Assembly: GCA_036250195.1 (NCBI GenBank)
Contig: JAVHZZ010000004.1
Span: forward strand, 321,744,628-321,808,627
DNA length: 64,000 nt
From: Mixophyes australis
Taxonomy: Eukaryota > Chordata > Amphibia > Anura > Limnodynastidae
Direction: 5' to 3'
Under the pieces are notes generated by a model. That model ran no database searches. It was not told the DNA's origin and worked only from the letters and a program-made list of their open reading frames with translations. Positions 9,851 to 21,835 of the stretch are shown here, piece by piece; position 1 is the first letter of the stretch, and each line of letters begins with the position of its first letter. The translations under genes and the position numbers were made by a program.

Positions 9851-10856
9851 CCCGGGGTCACTGTGGTGGAAATTTGATATACAGACGTTGAGGTTGGTCA
9901 TGACCCAGGTATATTTTATCCCTGATTTTGACATTTTAAGGATGCTTTTAGAAGATTATTAGCATATTTGGAATAATGAACTATTAAATGAGGCATTTTG
10001 ATTTAAAAAATAGTCATAGAGAGTAGAAAAGGAACTTTTTTTTAATTTCTTTATAGTCGTCAAAAAAAATGTCAACTTCTGTGTTATTGCTAATATCTTA
10101 ACAAATACTAAACTTTTCTTCTAACATTAAACTTTTTCTTTGACTTAAGTAAGAAATCGTTGAAAATAAAAACAATACAAAAACAAAATCAGTCTTACAA
10201 CTAATCCCAGCTTATCAGTACAATCTCTGCAATATGAAATCAGGTGTTTCAGGCATATATATTTGTAACACGCTTGACATGTATGAGTGGTCTTACGATC
10301 TTTTTTAGCGGAACACACTTGACATCTTTTTCGAACTTATGGTACTTTTGCTGATGGTTCCTCAAAAGATTCTCCAGTGAATCTCTGCTTTTGTGCATTT
10401 CTATTGGTAAATGAAATACATCTTTGCGGATACTCAAGTGTTCATTTAGGAGAGCAAGATCCACGGCTTTGATGAATGTAAGTTGTTTTTGAGGCACACT
10501 ATTATTATTACACCAATATATTGTGATCACATTGGCAGGGGTCATTTCCTCGAAATGCGACTAACATCCTATATCGAACAAAGCTCATCTGCAACAACTA
10601 CTCAAAAGAATAATTAAAACGTCACATACTAAAATGGCACGAAATTGTAACATTAAAAATGAGGTTGGGTCATAATAACCTTTTTGGTGTTTGCCCCCTT
10701 TGGTTCCCTTTTCTGACGCCAGCTGACTGAGTGGTAGTGGAAAACGAAAAGGGAGGGAGCTACTGAGAGATCTAGCAACATTGCAAAACTAAGTAAAAAG
10801 ATACACATAATTTAAAAAGCCCTGGGTCATTATGACTCAACCTCAAGGACACTGGG
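9851..10856 (-). mobile_element. piggyBac-like element, internally deleted
   Basis: The ends begin CCC and finish GGG. Inside them, inverted GAGGTT(GA)GTCAT...GACCC motifs face each other at 9891-9906 and 10821-10843. The flanks TTAT and TTAG look like decayed TTAA target duplications. The interior keeps only a transposase C-terminal remnant on the minus strand. The element is about 1 kb, against 2.3 kb or more for an autonomous one. Confidence 0.6.
10215..10545 (-). pseudogene. piggyBac-like transposase C-terminal remnant with Cys-rich zinc ribbon
   Basis: The open frame 10545-10249 ends out of phase with a strongly patterned segment just downstream. In the next frame (10333-10215) the minus strand reads RKRCQVCSAKKDR, then THTCQACYKYICLKH, then SYCRDC. 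The CxxC...CxxC...C...H...CxxC pattern is typical of the C-terminal zinc-binding domain of piggyBac transposases, which binds the transposon ends. The frameshift falls between ...HKFEK and the Cys-rich part. The DDD catalytic core is absent. Family assignment rests on this pattern, the CCC/GGG ends and the TTAA-like flanks. Confidence 0.6.
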
Positions 10857-12675
10857 TTAGTAAATAGTTACGGGATTGTCTGAATAAACCAATTTGTGAT
10901 TACTATGGCTTCATCTGTAGTCTGTTCATAAGATTTTCTGCTGATAAAGAATTGTATAGAGTAAAATAATTAAATTTGTCTTGAATTATCTTAACTAATG
11001 TTTGCAGTGATAATTTAGCTTAGTTATAATTTTATGATAACTGTAACTCATATATACAGATGGTACAGGGTTAATTAAACAAATGACAAGACTAAGCATT
11101 AGCTACAAAGAGTTGTATTTTTAAAGTCATTTTAAATTTGCAAAACTTCTACAAATATTAATAGAATACTAGGAATGAACTTACACATTAATAATGTTTA
11201 ATGAGCTTTGAGAATAGTAAGAGTATTGCAAAGAAATTATGATTGAAAAGGAAAATTGTGTGAACTAGCTCTTGACTTTAATATCGCTATTTTAAAATAT
11301 CAATAAAACCAATATTATTACAGCAACTTTGCAATAAAGATTTTTTTACATTAAAAATCAATAAATGTTCCAAAAATATAATAATAAAAACACTACAAAT
11401 TGTAATATATATGTGACACTGTCTAGAGATAGGTCATCTTTTCCCTGTTTGTGTTTAGTCTTTCATTCTGTGTAACAGATTCTTCATTTCGCTATCAAGT
11501 TAAATGCGTGAGAATCTCTAACAGAGTATAAAATGTAATGTTCTGTGTCTGGCAATTCTAAATGCAGCTTTTAAGTAATATCACATTTGCTTTAATTTCT
11601 GTTATTGATTGCAGTTATGCTGTAGGCATTCCTCATGTTCCTAAGATTCCCCTAATAAAGATACAAGTTCCTAACTATGCCTGTAATTTATGCAGTGAAC
11701 TGTAATATCCAATGATAAAGAACTTTGAAGTAATTTAGAAATATTATATGCAAGTTCATTACAGTCTTTTCAATAGCGTGCGTTACAAAACAGATTGCAA
11801 ATCTGCACTGCTGTGTCTGAATGCATTTTTTCTCTTACTAGTACAACAATGTACTTACCAGAGAAACGTCTATTATGAAAAGCAACACTGGAGATTATAC
11901 TGTTATAAACCCCGTAAGAATTCTGAAAGTGAAATGTTATATAAGAAAAATATAATTAGCCCTGCACTGCATATTAGGTTATAAGAAGACCTCTTGCTGA
12001 AAAACAAAGTCAGTCTTTGTGTCCTATTTATATTTATGTTGATGTACTGTTAACAATTAAAGCTGCTGACTCTTGTTTCCCCAACAGCGATGCACTGATT
12101 TTGATTTACTGTTAAAAAAAAACTTACTCGGGCTGTATTTTGAGTTGGTGCTGCCCTTAACATTGCAGTGTTCACATCAAGTTATTATTGTACGTACTCA
12201 GAAGCTCTACATTTAACATCCCTTTCACTATTATTTTTAATGAGTAAAATACAGTAGGTTGTAGGTAGAGACAAAATAGTGAAAAAAAGAACTTTAAAAG
12301 GAAAAGAGGAATTAGAATAAACATAAAACAGTTTCTATGTTGCCATGAACCCCACTGAACAGCACTGCCCTAGACTTGTGTCTTGTTTGCCTACATGTAC
12401 AGTGTATGTCCACTTTTACTGTTAATACTGCTGTATTTAATGTTTTATTGAGATAAATGGGTTTAAAAGATAAAAAAGTAGTTCCTGTAAAGTCTGTGAA
12501 GTTACTAGAAGCAGCAGTTAAAAGCAGAAATGAAGATAATCATAACAATCCTTCATTCCATGCATTATCTTCTATAAATACCAATGTTTGCATTAGCAAG
12601 AAAATCAGAAAGTCATCTCTTAAATATACTGTGCAATATGAACGATCTTATCAGACAACATATGAATAAGCCAAA
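10857..12675. other. AT-rich intergenic DNA, nothing recognised
   Basis: There are only short chance ORFs (for example 11748-11984 and 12457-12669), and they match nothing I recognise. No splice-bounded conserved block is visible. Confidence 0.5.
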
Positions 12676-13186
12676 GGGGTATATTTACTAAACTGCGGGT
12701 TTGAAAGAGTGGAGATGTTGCCTATAGCAACCAATCATATTCTAGGGCCTGATTCATTAAGGATCTCAAATGAAGAGGATACTCATTTCAGTCTCCTGGA
12801 CAAAACCATGTTACAATGGAAGGGGTGCAAATAAGTGTTCTGTTTTACACATAAGTTAAATACTGACTGTTTTTTCATGTAACACACAAATATTTGATAG
12901 CTTATTTGTACACTGAAATTTAAAGTTGATATTTGTGTGTTACATGAAAAAACAGTCAGTAGTTAACTTATGTGTAAAACAGAACACTTATTTGCACCCC
13001 TTCCATTGTAACATGGTTTTGTCCAGGAGACTGAAATGAGAATCCTCTTCATTTAAGAACCTTAATGAATCAGGCCCCTAGTTATCATTTATTTAGTACA
13101 GTCTACAAAATGACAGCTAGAATCTGATTGGTTGCTATAGGCAACATCTCTACTTTTTCAAACCTGCAGTTTAGTAAATATACCCT
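12676..13186. mobile_element. MITE family A (Harbinger-like), split by MITE family B
   Basis: The ends GGGGTATATTTACTAAACTG and CAGTTTAGTAAATATACCCT are inverted, followed by the shared core GATGTTGCCTATAGCAACCA. Other copies of family A lie at 16082, 20241 and 34250. The core is interrupted at 12745. Confidence 0.85.
12745..13078. mobile_element. MITE family B (near-perfect palindrome) nested in MITE A
   Basis: Long inverted arms start GGGCCTGATTCATTAAGG and run about 150 bp each way, with GTCTCCTGGACAAAACCATG inside. The flank CTA is duplicated on both sides. Other copies lie at 28014 (half), 47092 and 54535. The copy at 47092 has a TTA duplication, which suggests PIF/Harbinger. Confidence 0.85.
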
Positions 13187-13223
13187 CAAGAGTGCACTCG
13201 GGGAGTTTTCTTGTTGCCCAGAA

Positions 13224-13256
13224 CCCCCCCCCCCCCCACACACACACACACATACA
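13224..13256. repeat. Poly-C followed by (CA)n
   Basis: A run of 14 C is followed by about ten CA units. Confidence 0.9.
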
Positions 13257-13829
13257 CTTTTTGCACACTGTTTCACTATAGATAATTAATTTAACAAATA
13301 ATAATTACTATGCCTGTTGATAACAGAGAATGCTATGTGCATAAGCAGGCATTCTAGTACTACAAGCAAATATGCTCAGAGTGTGTGATTTTCTTACTTC
13401 CTGACTTCCTCTTTGGGCAGTGCAGTAGCAGATAAGGCAATGGAGTTGCAGAATGGCAAGAGATAAGTGGGGAGGAGGGATGAGGGATAGCAATGAGAGA
13501 TAGAAGAGGGTTCAGAGGAAAGGTGATTGGAGGATTGAAGAATATACAATATTAAGAGGGGAAGGGACATATTGGTATTCAGGTCTAGGATGGAGATGAG
13601 TTGGGCAGCGCCACAGCGTTATTCAGGGGTCGTAGGAAAACGACTAGGGAACTATATGTATATGAGGGAAAACACCAGTTTTTTAAAGGGGTGTTTCTAT
13701 ATCGGTTCATGACAATTATATGCAAAAACCACTCCAAAGATCCTGCACTTGCCCCTGGAGACCTTTTATATGGTATCTATGATTTTTTCTGTCATTTTCT
13801 ATGTAAGGCTTAATAACCCACTATGTTTC
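13257..13829. other. Intergenic, nothing recognised
   Basis: Mixed sequence with no repeat or coding region that I can name. Confidence 0.4.
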
Positions 13830-15106
13830 CTTTATCACCATTTGTATGTGTGTCTGAAAAATCTTATTTGTTACTCGCTCACTCCCATTTCTCTAACCTC
13901 CCTGCTGTCAAACTCATTCAAGTTTCCTCAGACCCGCAAGAATATTAACTCTAAAGATTTTCAACAGTTTTCCACCTCTCTTTAACACTTTCTCTCCCCA
14001 GTTTCTACATTCTCCTCCCCCGATGTGGCAGTTTCTCATTTTCACTGTACCCTAGCAACTGCCCTTGATCAAGTGGCTCCAGCGACTTTTCATACTCTGT
14101 GTAGACTTCCTGTCAACCGTGGCACACTAAAGTGACACAAAAGCTACAAAAATTTTCTCGTAAAGCTGAACGTCACTGGCGTAAATCTTGTACCTCTAAT
14201 GATTTCAGCGCATATATTGCTATCTACCACTCCTATCGAAATGCTTTGGACACTGCTAAATAATCATATTTCCAATCTCTCATCTATGCTCAGGTTTCTA
14301 ACCCCAAATGCCTTTTTAACACATTTAAATCTCTTTCCAATCCTCCCACCCCAAACCCTTAAACTACCATCAGTGCCCAGAAGTTTGCTTCCTATTTCAA
14401 GGACAAGATTGATAAGATCAGACTTATAATGATATCATCTCCCTTGACTAGCAATCGGCTCAATTCCTTCCCAGCATTCTCTGACACACTCTCTTCGTTT
14501 GATCCCACAAATGAAGAGGAAGCTTCTACAACAAAATTGCACTGACATATATCTCCTCACTTGTTTCAAAATATCTCCCAACTCAACACCTCCATTCTGC
14601 ACACGATCTGCGTCTCTCTTCCACTCTCATCACTTTTTCCCATTCTCGGTTACAGGACTTATTTCGGGTTGTACCCACTTAATGGAATTCACTCCCTCGC
14701 ACCACAAGAATTTCCTCTAGTCTTCAAACCTTCAAGCATTCTCTGAAAACCCACCTCTTCAGACAAGCTTAGAATATTTCTCTACCACCCTCTTAATCCC
14801 TAGGTTACCCTATTACCACCCTCTACACAGCCAACAACACTCTGACCAACATAGTTGTGTGACTGAGCATACAGCCCACTAAATACTTTGTAACCTTTGC
14901 ATTCTAGCTGGACAAATATTCAATATGATGCAGCACTTACCCTTGTGTATCAAACCATTGTCCCATAGATTGTAAGCTTGTGAGCAGGGCACTCTTACCT
15001 CTCTGTATGTATGTATTATCCATTATTGTTTTATTACTGTTTGTTTTCCAGTTGTAAAGCACTACAGAATCTGCTTGCGCTATATAAATAAATGATGATG
15101 ATGATG
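13830..15106 (+). mobile_element. L2-like LINE, copy 2, internally deleted
   Basis: It aligns with copy 1 from the region at 370-1030 (TCTCCTCCCCCGATGTGGCAG matching TCTCCACTCCTGATATGGCAG) and then skips the whole reverse transcriptase. It resumes near 14640 with the C-terminal coding stretch (a ...LMEFTPS-like segment) and the 3' UTR. The tail TGCGCTATATAAATAAATGA ends in ATG repeats. It is non-coding now. Confidence 0.8.
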
Positions 15107-16081
15107 GTGTTGGATAAAGTAGATTACTATTACAGGGATCTTTTTGCTGTTTAAATTAATAATTTAAGATATTTTAAAACTGGTGTAGGTGTATGATTTA
15201 ATGTATCTTTAGCATAATGGACATTGAGTACTATGAATATTTTGTCCTTTATAGAAGGACCATAAATGCACAAGACCAACAATGCACTACTGGATAGTTA
15301 TGGCCCCAAATATGTTGAGAATCCTGAGTGATTTGTGAACCATTTATTGTGTATTCACTTTTCAACCAGCAAAACCCTAAATTTCAAATATATATTTGAT
15401 GTAAAATAATTATTACACTGACAACAACCCCTATATTTCAGGTAGTTTGTTAAATTGAGATTTTATAACTCATTAAAATATTAAGTAAACATATTTTTTT
15501 TATTATGAAATGCATCGATTCAGATCATTATTTTCAGACTTATATATACAATTTATTCCACTGTGAGAAAGTACAATTAGCTTAAAAAATCCTTGTATAA
15601 TAATAGCATTTAATAGATTTTATCAGTGTTCAGAAAAGTAAGAATTACTGAGTATAGAGGTTTAGAATTGGGTCACCTCTATTTTACAAAGATATGTCTA
15701 TTTTTAGACAGATTTGGAAAAAAGTTTTCAGTGTTCCAGTGCTGTTCTTCAGTGTACTAATACTGTTTGATCTGTAGACCAATAGTGTTAGCTTCACACA
15801 GACATGAATGGAAAGTTCACAGGAGAGAGGTAGTGATTAAACCACTGCCCATTATACTCAGGCAAGTGGCATTTGCGTATCACAATCCAGCACTGGAATA
15901 TTGAAGGCTTTGGGGACTTCTACGGATCCCCGGGTTTTAGTGCAACTCCAAACAATACTAAAAATTGTCAGTTGTGGGTGGGGTTCTTCTTTAAGCCCTA
16001 TTGTCCAATATTTTTAAAGTATTGTTGTCACTGGATAAAAAAGTGACCGGACTGTCACAGACAATCACAAACGAACATAAA
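15107..16081. other. Intergenic, nothing recognised
   Basis: AT-rich sequence without a supported gene or repeat. Confidence 0.45.
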
Positions 16082-16265
16082 GGGGTAAATGTATCAAGCT
16101 GCGAGTTTCCGGCAGGTTTGAAAAGTGAAGATGTTGCCTATACCAACCAATGAGATTCCAGCTATCATTTTATAGAATGTACTAAATATATGATCAGTAG
16201 AATCTGATTGATTGCTATAGGCAACTTTTCAAACTCGCCAGAAAATTGCAGCTTGATACATTTCA
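16082..16265. mobile_element. MITE family A, diverged copy
   Basis: Inverted ends (GGGGTAAATGTATCAAGCTG and GCAGCTTGATACATTT) surround the GATGTTGCCTATA-CAACCAAT core and its inverse. It is more diverged than the other three copies. Confidence 0.8.
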
Positions 16266-16615
16266 TCATCATCATAATCATCATCATCATCATCATTTAT
16301 TTATATAGCGCCACTAATTCCGCAGCGCTGTACAAAGAACCCATTCACATCAGTCCCTGCCCCAATGGAGCTTACAGTCTAAATTCCCTAATATAGACAC
16401 ACATGCACACACAGACAGACAGAGAGGGAGACAGACAGACTAGTGTTAATTTTGATAGCAGCCAATAAACCTACCTGTATGTTTTTGGAATGTGGGAGGA
16501 AACTGGAGCACCCGGAGGAAACCCACGCAAACACAGGGAGAACATATAAACTCCACACAGATAAGGCCATGGTCGGGAATTGAACTCAGGACCCCAGTGC
16601 TGTGAGGCACCTCAG
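16258..16615 (-). mobile_element. tRNA-type SINE with LINE-like tail
   Basis: Read on the minus strand, it has a Pol III B-box-like GAGTTCAATTCC, a body with GGGTTTCCTCCGGGTGCTCC, and a tail GCGCTATATAAATAAATGAT followed by ATG repeats (the ATC run at 16263-16296). The A-box end is lost. Related copies lie at 26103 and 63598. Confidence 0.8.
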
Positions 16616-17074
16616 TCATGTTTTGTTGCCCCCTACCCACCCTCAAAGCAACAGCCCAATCAATACACTGTGGATGTGCTTTCAAACAGCCCAATCAGAG
16701 GAATATTGTTTGTTTTAATAATGTGCAAAAATTTCAACTTACTGCTTTTACAACTACATTTTACCATGTAAAACATATTTAAGTTATGTCAATTCACTTA
16801 GATATAAAGTAAATAGCATAATATATGGAAATATTAGGGTGGAAAAATTTGTTATGATTAGACAATTGCTCTAATATTTACTCATTTTGAAACAAAATTA
16901 TGTACCCTGGTAGAGAGACATCAGCATATAATAAGTATGAGAATTCCATTGCTGTTTATAAATGTGCATTAATGAATGTTTATGTGACACATAATATATT
17001 ACTAGTAAATATACCAGTGAATTCAAAGATTCATGAGAGTCACACTCATTAATGTGTGTGTTTGTATATGTATA

Positions 17075-17075
<1 letters not shown>

Positions 17076-17115
<40 letters not shown>

Positions 17116-17142
17116 ATATATACATATATATATATATATATA
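17076..17142. repeat. (TA)n microsatellite, target of the Helitron-like insert
   Basis: The AT repeat continues after the insert at 17545-17590, so the two parts were originally one array. Confidence 0.9.
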
Positions 17143-17544
17143 TCTACTATATAAATGCCTAGTGGCGTGTGTGAAAAAAAAAAACCAAGCTGCAGCGCCA
17201 CCTGCTGGGCAGAGTTATACACTGATTAATATATATTTTTTGAAGGAGAAGTGACAGTTGGGAGTGGTTGGTGGTTGCCAGCTGTGACAGTGGGGTGTTT
17301 TTAACACCTTAAGTAGCTTGATGAAGGATGTGGCGATGAAGATGAAGGATGAGGTGATGGAGAAAAATGATGAGGTGGTGACATGTGGACAAAACCACGT
17401 TAAAAAAGGGCGCTTGCGTCGGGAAGTAACGCTCTTCCCCTGAGGAGGCCTGGGCTAGGCCCAAATGCATGACAAGAACCTTTTTAACACCTTAAGTAGC
17501 TTGATTTGACTAGAATGCATGAGTATCATGCACGGGTTAACTTG
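17143..17544 (+). mobile_element. Short Helitron-like element
   Basis: The 5' end is TCTACTATATAAATG. The 3' end has a 7-bp stem/3-nt loop hairpin, TGCATGAGTATCATGCA, then CGGGTTAAC and a final CTTG, where Helitrons normally end CTRR. It lies between A and T inside an AT microsatellite without a target duplication, as expected for a Helitron. No Rep/helicase coding is present (402 bp). A 25-bp motif, TTTTTAACACCTTAAGTAGC..., occurs twice inside. Confidence 0.6.
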
Positions 17545-17590
17545 TATATATATATATATATATATATACATATATGTATATATATATTTG

Positions 17591-18556
17591 TACAATTTGC
17601 ACAGTGCCTAATAGCAACATTCAATCCAATTAGTGTGACAGCAAAAGCCTCAAACTACTAGCAGCTCATTTAGCACTAACACCGTACTCTGAAGTGTTAT
17701 TTAACAATGTGGTAATGCATCACCTGAATGCTTTCCACTGAACAGTTTCAGGTAATTCAACCTAAATATCAATGGTGCAGACTGTCTTGTTTTGCATAAC
17801 ATATTCCATGTTATTACAGGCTACAGCCATTTTTCTTCAATGGAAACAGCTTAATATTGAACCATATGGTGCAACAAAGACAAAGCTATGTGTACGTCAT
17901 AGCGTGTTTGAATTCATTTTAAGAACTTAGTTTTAATTTTCTTATTTATGATATTTGGCTGCAACATGGGGCTAAAATATAAACGCCTTGACCATCATTA
18001 ACATGCATAACAAGTTATATGTATTTAAATAAAAACTAATAGCCCAAATAATGTATGTATACTTAAATGTATGTTTAGATAACATTCAATAAATGATTTC
18101 TGTTTCACGTAGTATGACATTTCCTTTGATTGTGCTCTTTTTGTTTTTTGTTTTGCTCTTTTTGTTTGTGCATTGATGCCTATTCCCAGGCATTTGTATC
18201 TAGGAAATACACTGATGGCACATACCCCCTGTTCCATCCTGTCCCTGATGGGTTTAGATAAATCTGTAAACAGGAAGTTCACATGGTATCGGAAACTTCA
18301 ATGTGATTGATACATTTCTTAATCGGTGCTGTTTTACAAAACTTCAAAAATTATTAATGAAAATGTTTACATTTTGACAGCCATTTTTATTACAACTGCC
18401 CAGCATCTCCCATCAGACGGTGCAAACTTGCGCACAATGCCCATATATAGAATTCCACATGTAAAAAGCGACATATGTGCTGTGGAGACACATTCTTGCA
18501 CTTTGGTAAATGCTTAAACCTGTATGTTAGACTAATTGAGTTACAGTAGCTGCTGC
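17591..18556. other. Intergenic, nothing recognised
   Basis: AT-rich; only short chance ORFs on both strands. Confidence 0.45.
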
Positions 18557-18726
18557 CAGGGAAGGGCTGGCAAATTTAAGCCCGGGAGTCAAGACTTGGC
18601 TCAGCAGTCTATAAGGAACATTTTAAAGGAAAAAATATGCAGGTGGCCCAATGACACAGCCCAAAGTAGCCCACTATGGGACCGGCCCGGGGGGGCAGAT
18701 GCCCCCCCTGATCCCCAGCCCAGCCT
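18557..18726. mobile_element. Possible GC-rich MITE remnant
   Basis: The ends CAGGGAAGGGCTGGC and CCCCAGCCCAGCC are loosely inverted. The interior has AGCCCGGG and CGGCCCGGGGGGGCAG facing GCCCCCCC. The resemblance to hAT-type non-autonomous elements is weak. Confidence 0.35.
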
Positions 18727-19358
18727 ACTTCTGGCTGCTACACTTATACTTATAGTTTATTTGAAAAGATCAGCCCCTGTCTCAGGTTACACACAGGATT
18801 GGCTGGAGGAAATAAATACATGCCCTGGCTTGTCCAATTCCCTTTGCTATCAGCCTTCTGGTCACTATAAAAATCTTACTAATGAGACGTTACACGGGGC
18901 AATAATATTTCATTCAGTTCTCTCTCCCAGGCCATCATTCCTCTATATATCTCAACTCCTCCGCATCAGCAGAACTCGCAGGCAGGGAAGCTGTATGTAG
19001 GAAGCTGGGGAAAGGGGGCACAAAGAGACACATTTTGTTTTTTCATACATTTATAGTGCATACAATTCTATATAAAATACCCATCCTCCCTTCCTCCAGC
19101 GACATGTGCTGTTTAAGGGACATCCACACAAACATGGCATTGGTGAGTTAATACATACTTTTTGTTCCTTTCTTCTGAACAGTGTAAAAGATGAGGTGGG
19201 AGATACTTGCACCCTTTCTGCACTCCCAGGAGTCTCCAGAAACAGTAGACAGACATGGGATATAGATGGGGCCATCTTTATCTTCTGTTTTATGTCATTA
19301 TATGTTATTTGGTTGTATCAATATAAAGTGCAGTATATTATGTTGCCCATTATATTTA

Positions 19359-19361
19359 ACA

Positions 19362-19395
<34 letters not shown>

Positions 19396-19432
19396 GTAGA
19401 TCGATAGATAGATAGATAGATAGATAGATAAG
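19359..19432. repeat. (AAT)n then (GATA)n microsatellites
   Basis: About eleven AAT units are followed directly by about eight GATA units. Confidence 0.95.
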
Positions 19433-20240
19433 CATTTTTACAGGGTGATTGTAAGTAAAGGAACCCTGTGCCATGGAAGGTTTCATCATTGTTAAATGAA
19501 GTTGTGCTAAATCAAATTGCTGTGTTAAATCAAGTTCATGAATTTTATTACCATCTTCCCTATTAAATCACATAGATTATTGGGGACTCACACAGTAAAA
19601 TAAGAGGAAATACTGTCTGTGTATGCATAATTAATTTAGTTTTGTGATTAAACAGAACCATTCATCATGCTAATAAAAGCACTTTATTTGCTGCTCAACT
19701 TTAGTCTCCGCATATCAGCACAAACACATTAAGGGTGTTTGTATAACTACATAAAACCAGCCAGACATAGTGCAAACTTGCAATTTTTACAGTGTGTAAT
19801 AACATTGCTCCTATACTGCATTTCTTCTGATTTAATTGAGGCTGCCAATGTTAATCGACTTATATGCAGTATACAAGACTTAGGGCTAGATTCACTAAGA
19901 ATCGTGTTTGGCGGCAGTTTAGAATCGCTGTGCATCACCACGATAGATGGCGGTATGTAAGGCTGAAAGACGCCGGTGGCTTTGCTTGAAAACGTGGTGG
20001 TTTCAGTTTAAAACATGGCAGTTTCTGTTCCTGGCGGCATTTTTAAATAGTCAGCTTGTTCCTGGCTTTTTCCTATGATATATTTTCTCTGTCAGAAGAT
20101 TTGAGATCACCATCACTATATAATGCAGTGCACTACCTCATTTTCTTTAATAGGGTTTTGAGAAGGAAAGAGAGGACTTGGAGGTAGTTGTTTTGTGAGT
20201 GAGGTAGTTTTGAGGGTTTTTGTGCTGAGATTTGTGCTTA

Positions 20241-20415
20241 GGACTAGATTTACTAAGCTGCGGGTTTGAAAAAGTGGGGATGTTGCCTATAGCAACCAAT
20301 CAGATTCTAGCTCTCATTTTGTAGAAGGTGCTAAAAAAATGAAAGCTAGAATCTGATTGGTTGCTATGGGCAACATCCCCACTTTTTCAAACCCGCAGCT
20401 TAGTAAATCTAGCCC
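20241..20415. mobile_element. MITE family A copy
   Basis: Near-perfect palindrome from GGACTAGATTTACTAAGCTG to its inverse, with the core GATGTTGCCTATAGCAACCA. Confidence 0.9.
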
Positions 20416-21083
20416 TTGGAGTGTGAGTAGTCCTGTGATTTTTACTGAGTTGTTTTATTTTCTGATTTACTTTCTGTCTTGTGTTTTTTGTAATTGTCTA
20501 GATATTTGTCTGTATTTCTTGTGTGTAAGTGTGTTGTGCTTGCATGATTAGTTAGTCCTTTGTGCTTGTCAGTACTTTAGTGTTATTTGTTTCTTGTTTA
20601 GTGTTTGGGAATATGGAGAGAGATAGGGGGGGCAGAGGAAGGTGATGAAGGTTTAGAGGAGACAGGAGAGGGGAGGAAGGCAAAGTCAGGGTGTAATATA
20701 AGATTTTCACACAATGAAAATTGTGTTTTGGTTAGAGATGGGCGGGTCCGGTTCCCCGAGAACCGAACCCACCCGAACTTTGGATATCTGAGTACCGAGC
20801 TGAGTAGCTCGGTACTCTCCCGCCCGCTACGAATCCAAATCGAGGCCGAACGTCATCGTGCCTTCGTCGGATCTCGGGGCTCGGTTCTCGCGATACTTCA
20901 AGATTATAAATACCTGCCTCCACAGCAATCCATCGCCATTTGACAAAGGGAGAGAGCAGGGTGTAGTCACAGGCTGATTAGAGCAGGGACAGAGAATACA
21001 ATATTCTTATTCCAATTGCTGTAACAAAAATCGCTAGAGAACAGAGGAGGATAGAGGTTTTTTTTGGTTTTTTTTTATATTTG

Positions 21084-21583
21084 GCACTCCCCAGTGCTTT
21101 TGGGGTGTCCCCCATAATTGTGCATAAATATTCCTGGCTGTCAAAATTACTATCTGTCAGCAGTATCTAACAAATAATTTTTAGCACTCCCCAGTGCTTT
21201 TGCGGTGTCCCCCATAATTGTGCATAAATATTTCTGGCTGTCAAAAGTCATATTTGTCAGCAGTATCTTACTAAATAATTTTTAGCACTCCCCAGTGCTT
21301 TTGGGGTGTCCCCTATAATTGTGCATAAATATTTCTGGCTGTCAAAATTACTATCTGTCAGCAGTATCTACCAAATAATTTTTAGCACTCCCCAGTGCTT
21401 TTGGGGTGTCCCCCATAATTGTGCATAAATATTTCTGGCTGTCAAAATTACTATCTGTCAGCAGTATCTACCAAATAATTTTTAGCACTCCCCAGTGCTT
21501 TTGGGTTGTCCCCCATAATTGTGCATAAATATTTCTGGCTGTCAAAAGTCATATTTGTCAGCAGTATCTTACCAAATAATTTT
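21084..21583. repeat. Five 100-bp tandem repeats
   Basis: Units start at 21084, 21184, 21284, 21384 and 21484, each with GCACTCCCCAGTGCTTTT, then GTGTCCC, ATAATTGTGCATAAATAT and GGCTGTCAAAA. The period is exactly 100 bp. A degraded sixth start follows at 21584. Confidence 0.95.
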
Positions 21584-21601
21584 TACCACTACAAGTGCTT
21601 T

Positions 21602-21823
21602 GCGTTCAGAATATATTCAAAGCAGTCCACATATGATCAGAATGAGCAACCAGGTTCTGTCACCAGTCCTGATGTTAGTGTTCCCAGTACATCATCTGGG
21701 CAAGGCGATGTCAAACTATACAGTGTTTCGAAATCAGTCCAAAAAAACAAAAACCCAAAAAAATTTACTGTGTTGAAGCGAAAAAGAAGTGTTACTGAGC
21801 AAAAGTTAAGTGTTGATAAATAA
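21602..21823 (+). pseudogene. Transposon-encoded ORF, first part, no recognised domain
   Basis: This open frame runs into the stop at 21823. It can be extended upstream to 21506, but that part is tandem-repeat sequence. The peptide is basic at its end (KRKRSVTEQKLSVDK), like a nuclear localisation signal, and contains a Ser/Thr-rich stretch (SVPSTSSGQGD). It sits 12 bases before the next ORF inside the same element, so it is probably the N-terminal part of a former transposase or accessory protein. I do not recognise the family. Confidence 0.35.
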
Positions 21824-21835
21824 AAAATTGCCAAC

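Noticed and set aside
18536..19000. 154-codon + strand ORF
   Set aside because: It starts in a probable MITE remnant and has no protein-like pattern or splice context.
21084..21583. CRISPR-like array
   Set aside because: The repeats are head-to-tail 100-bp units without unique spacers and lie in eukaryotic transposon DNA.
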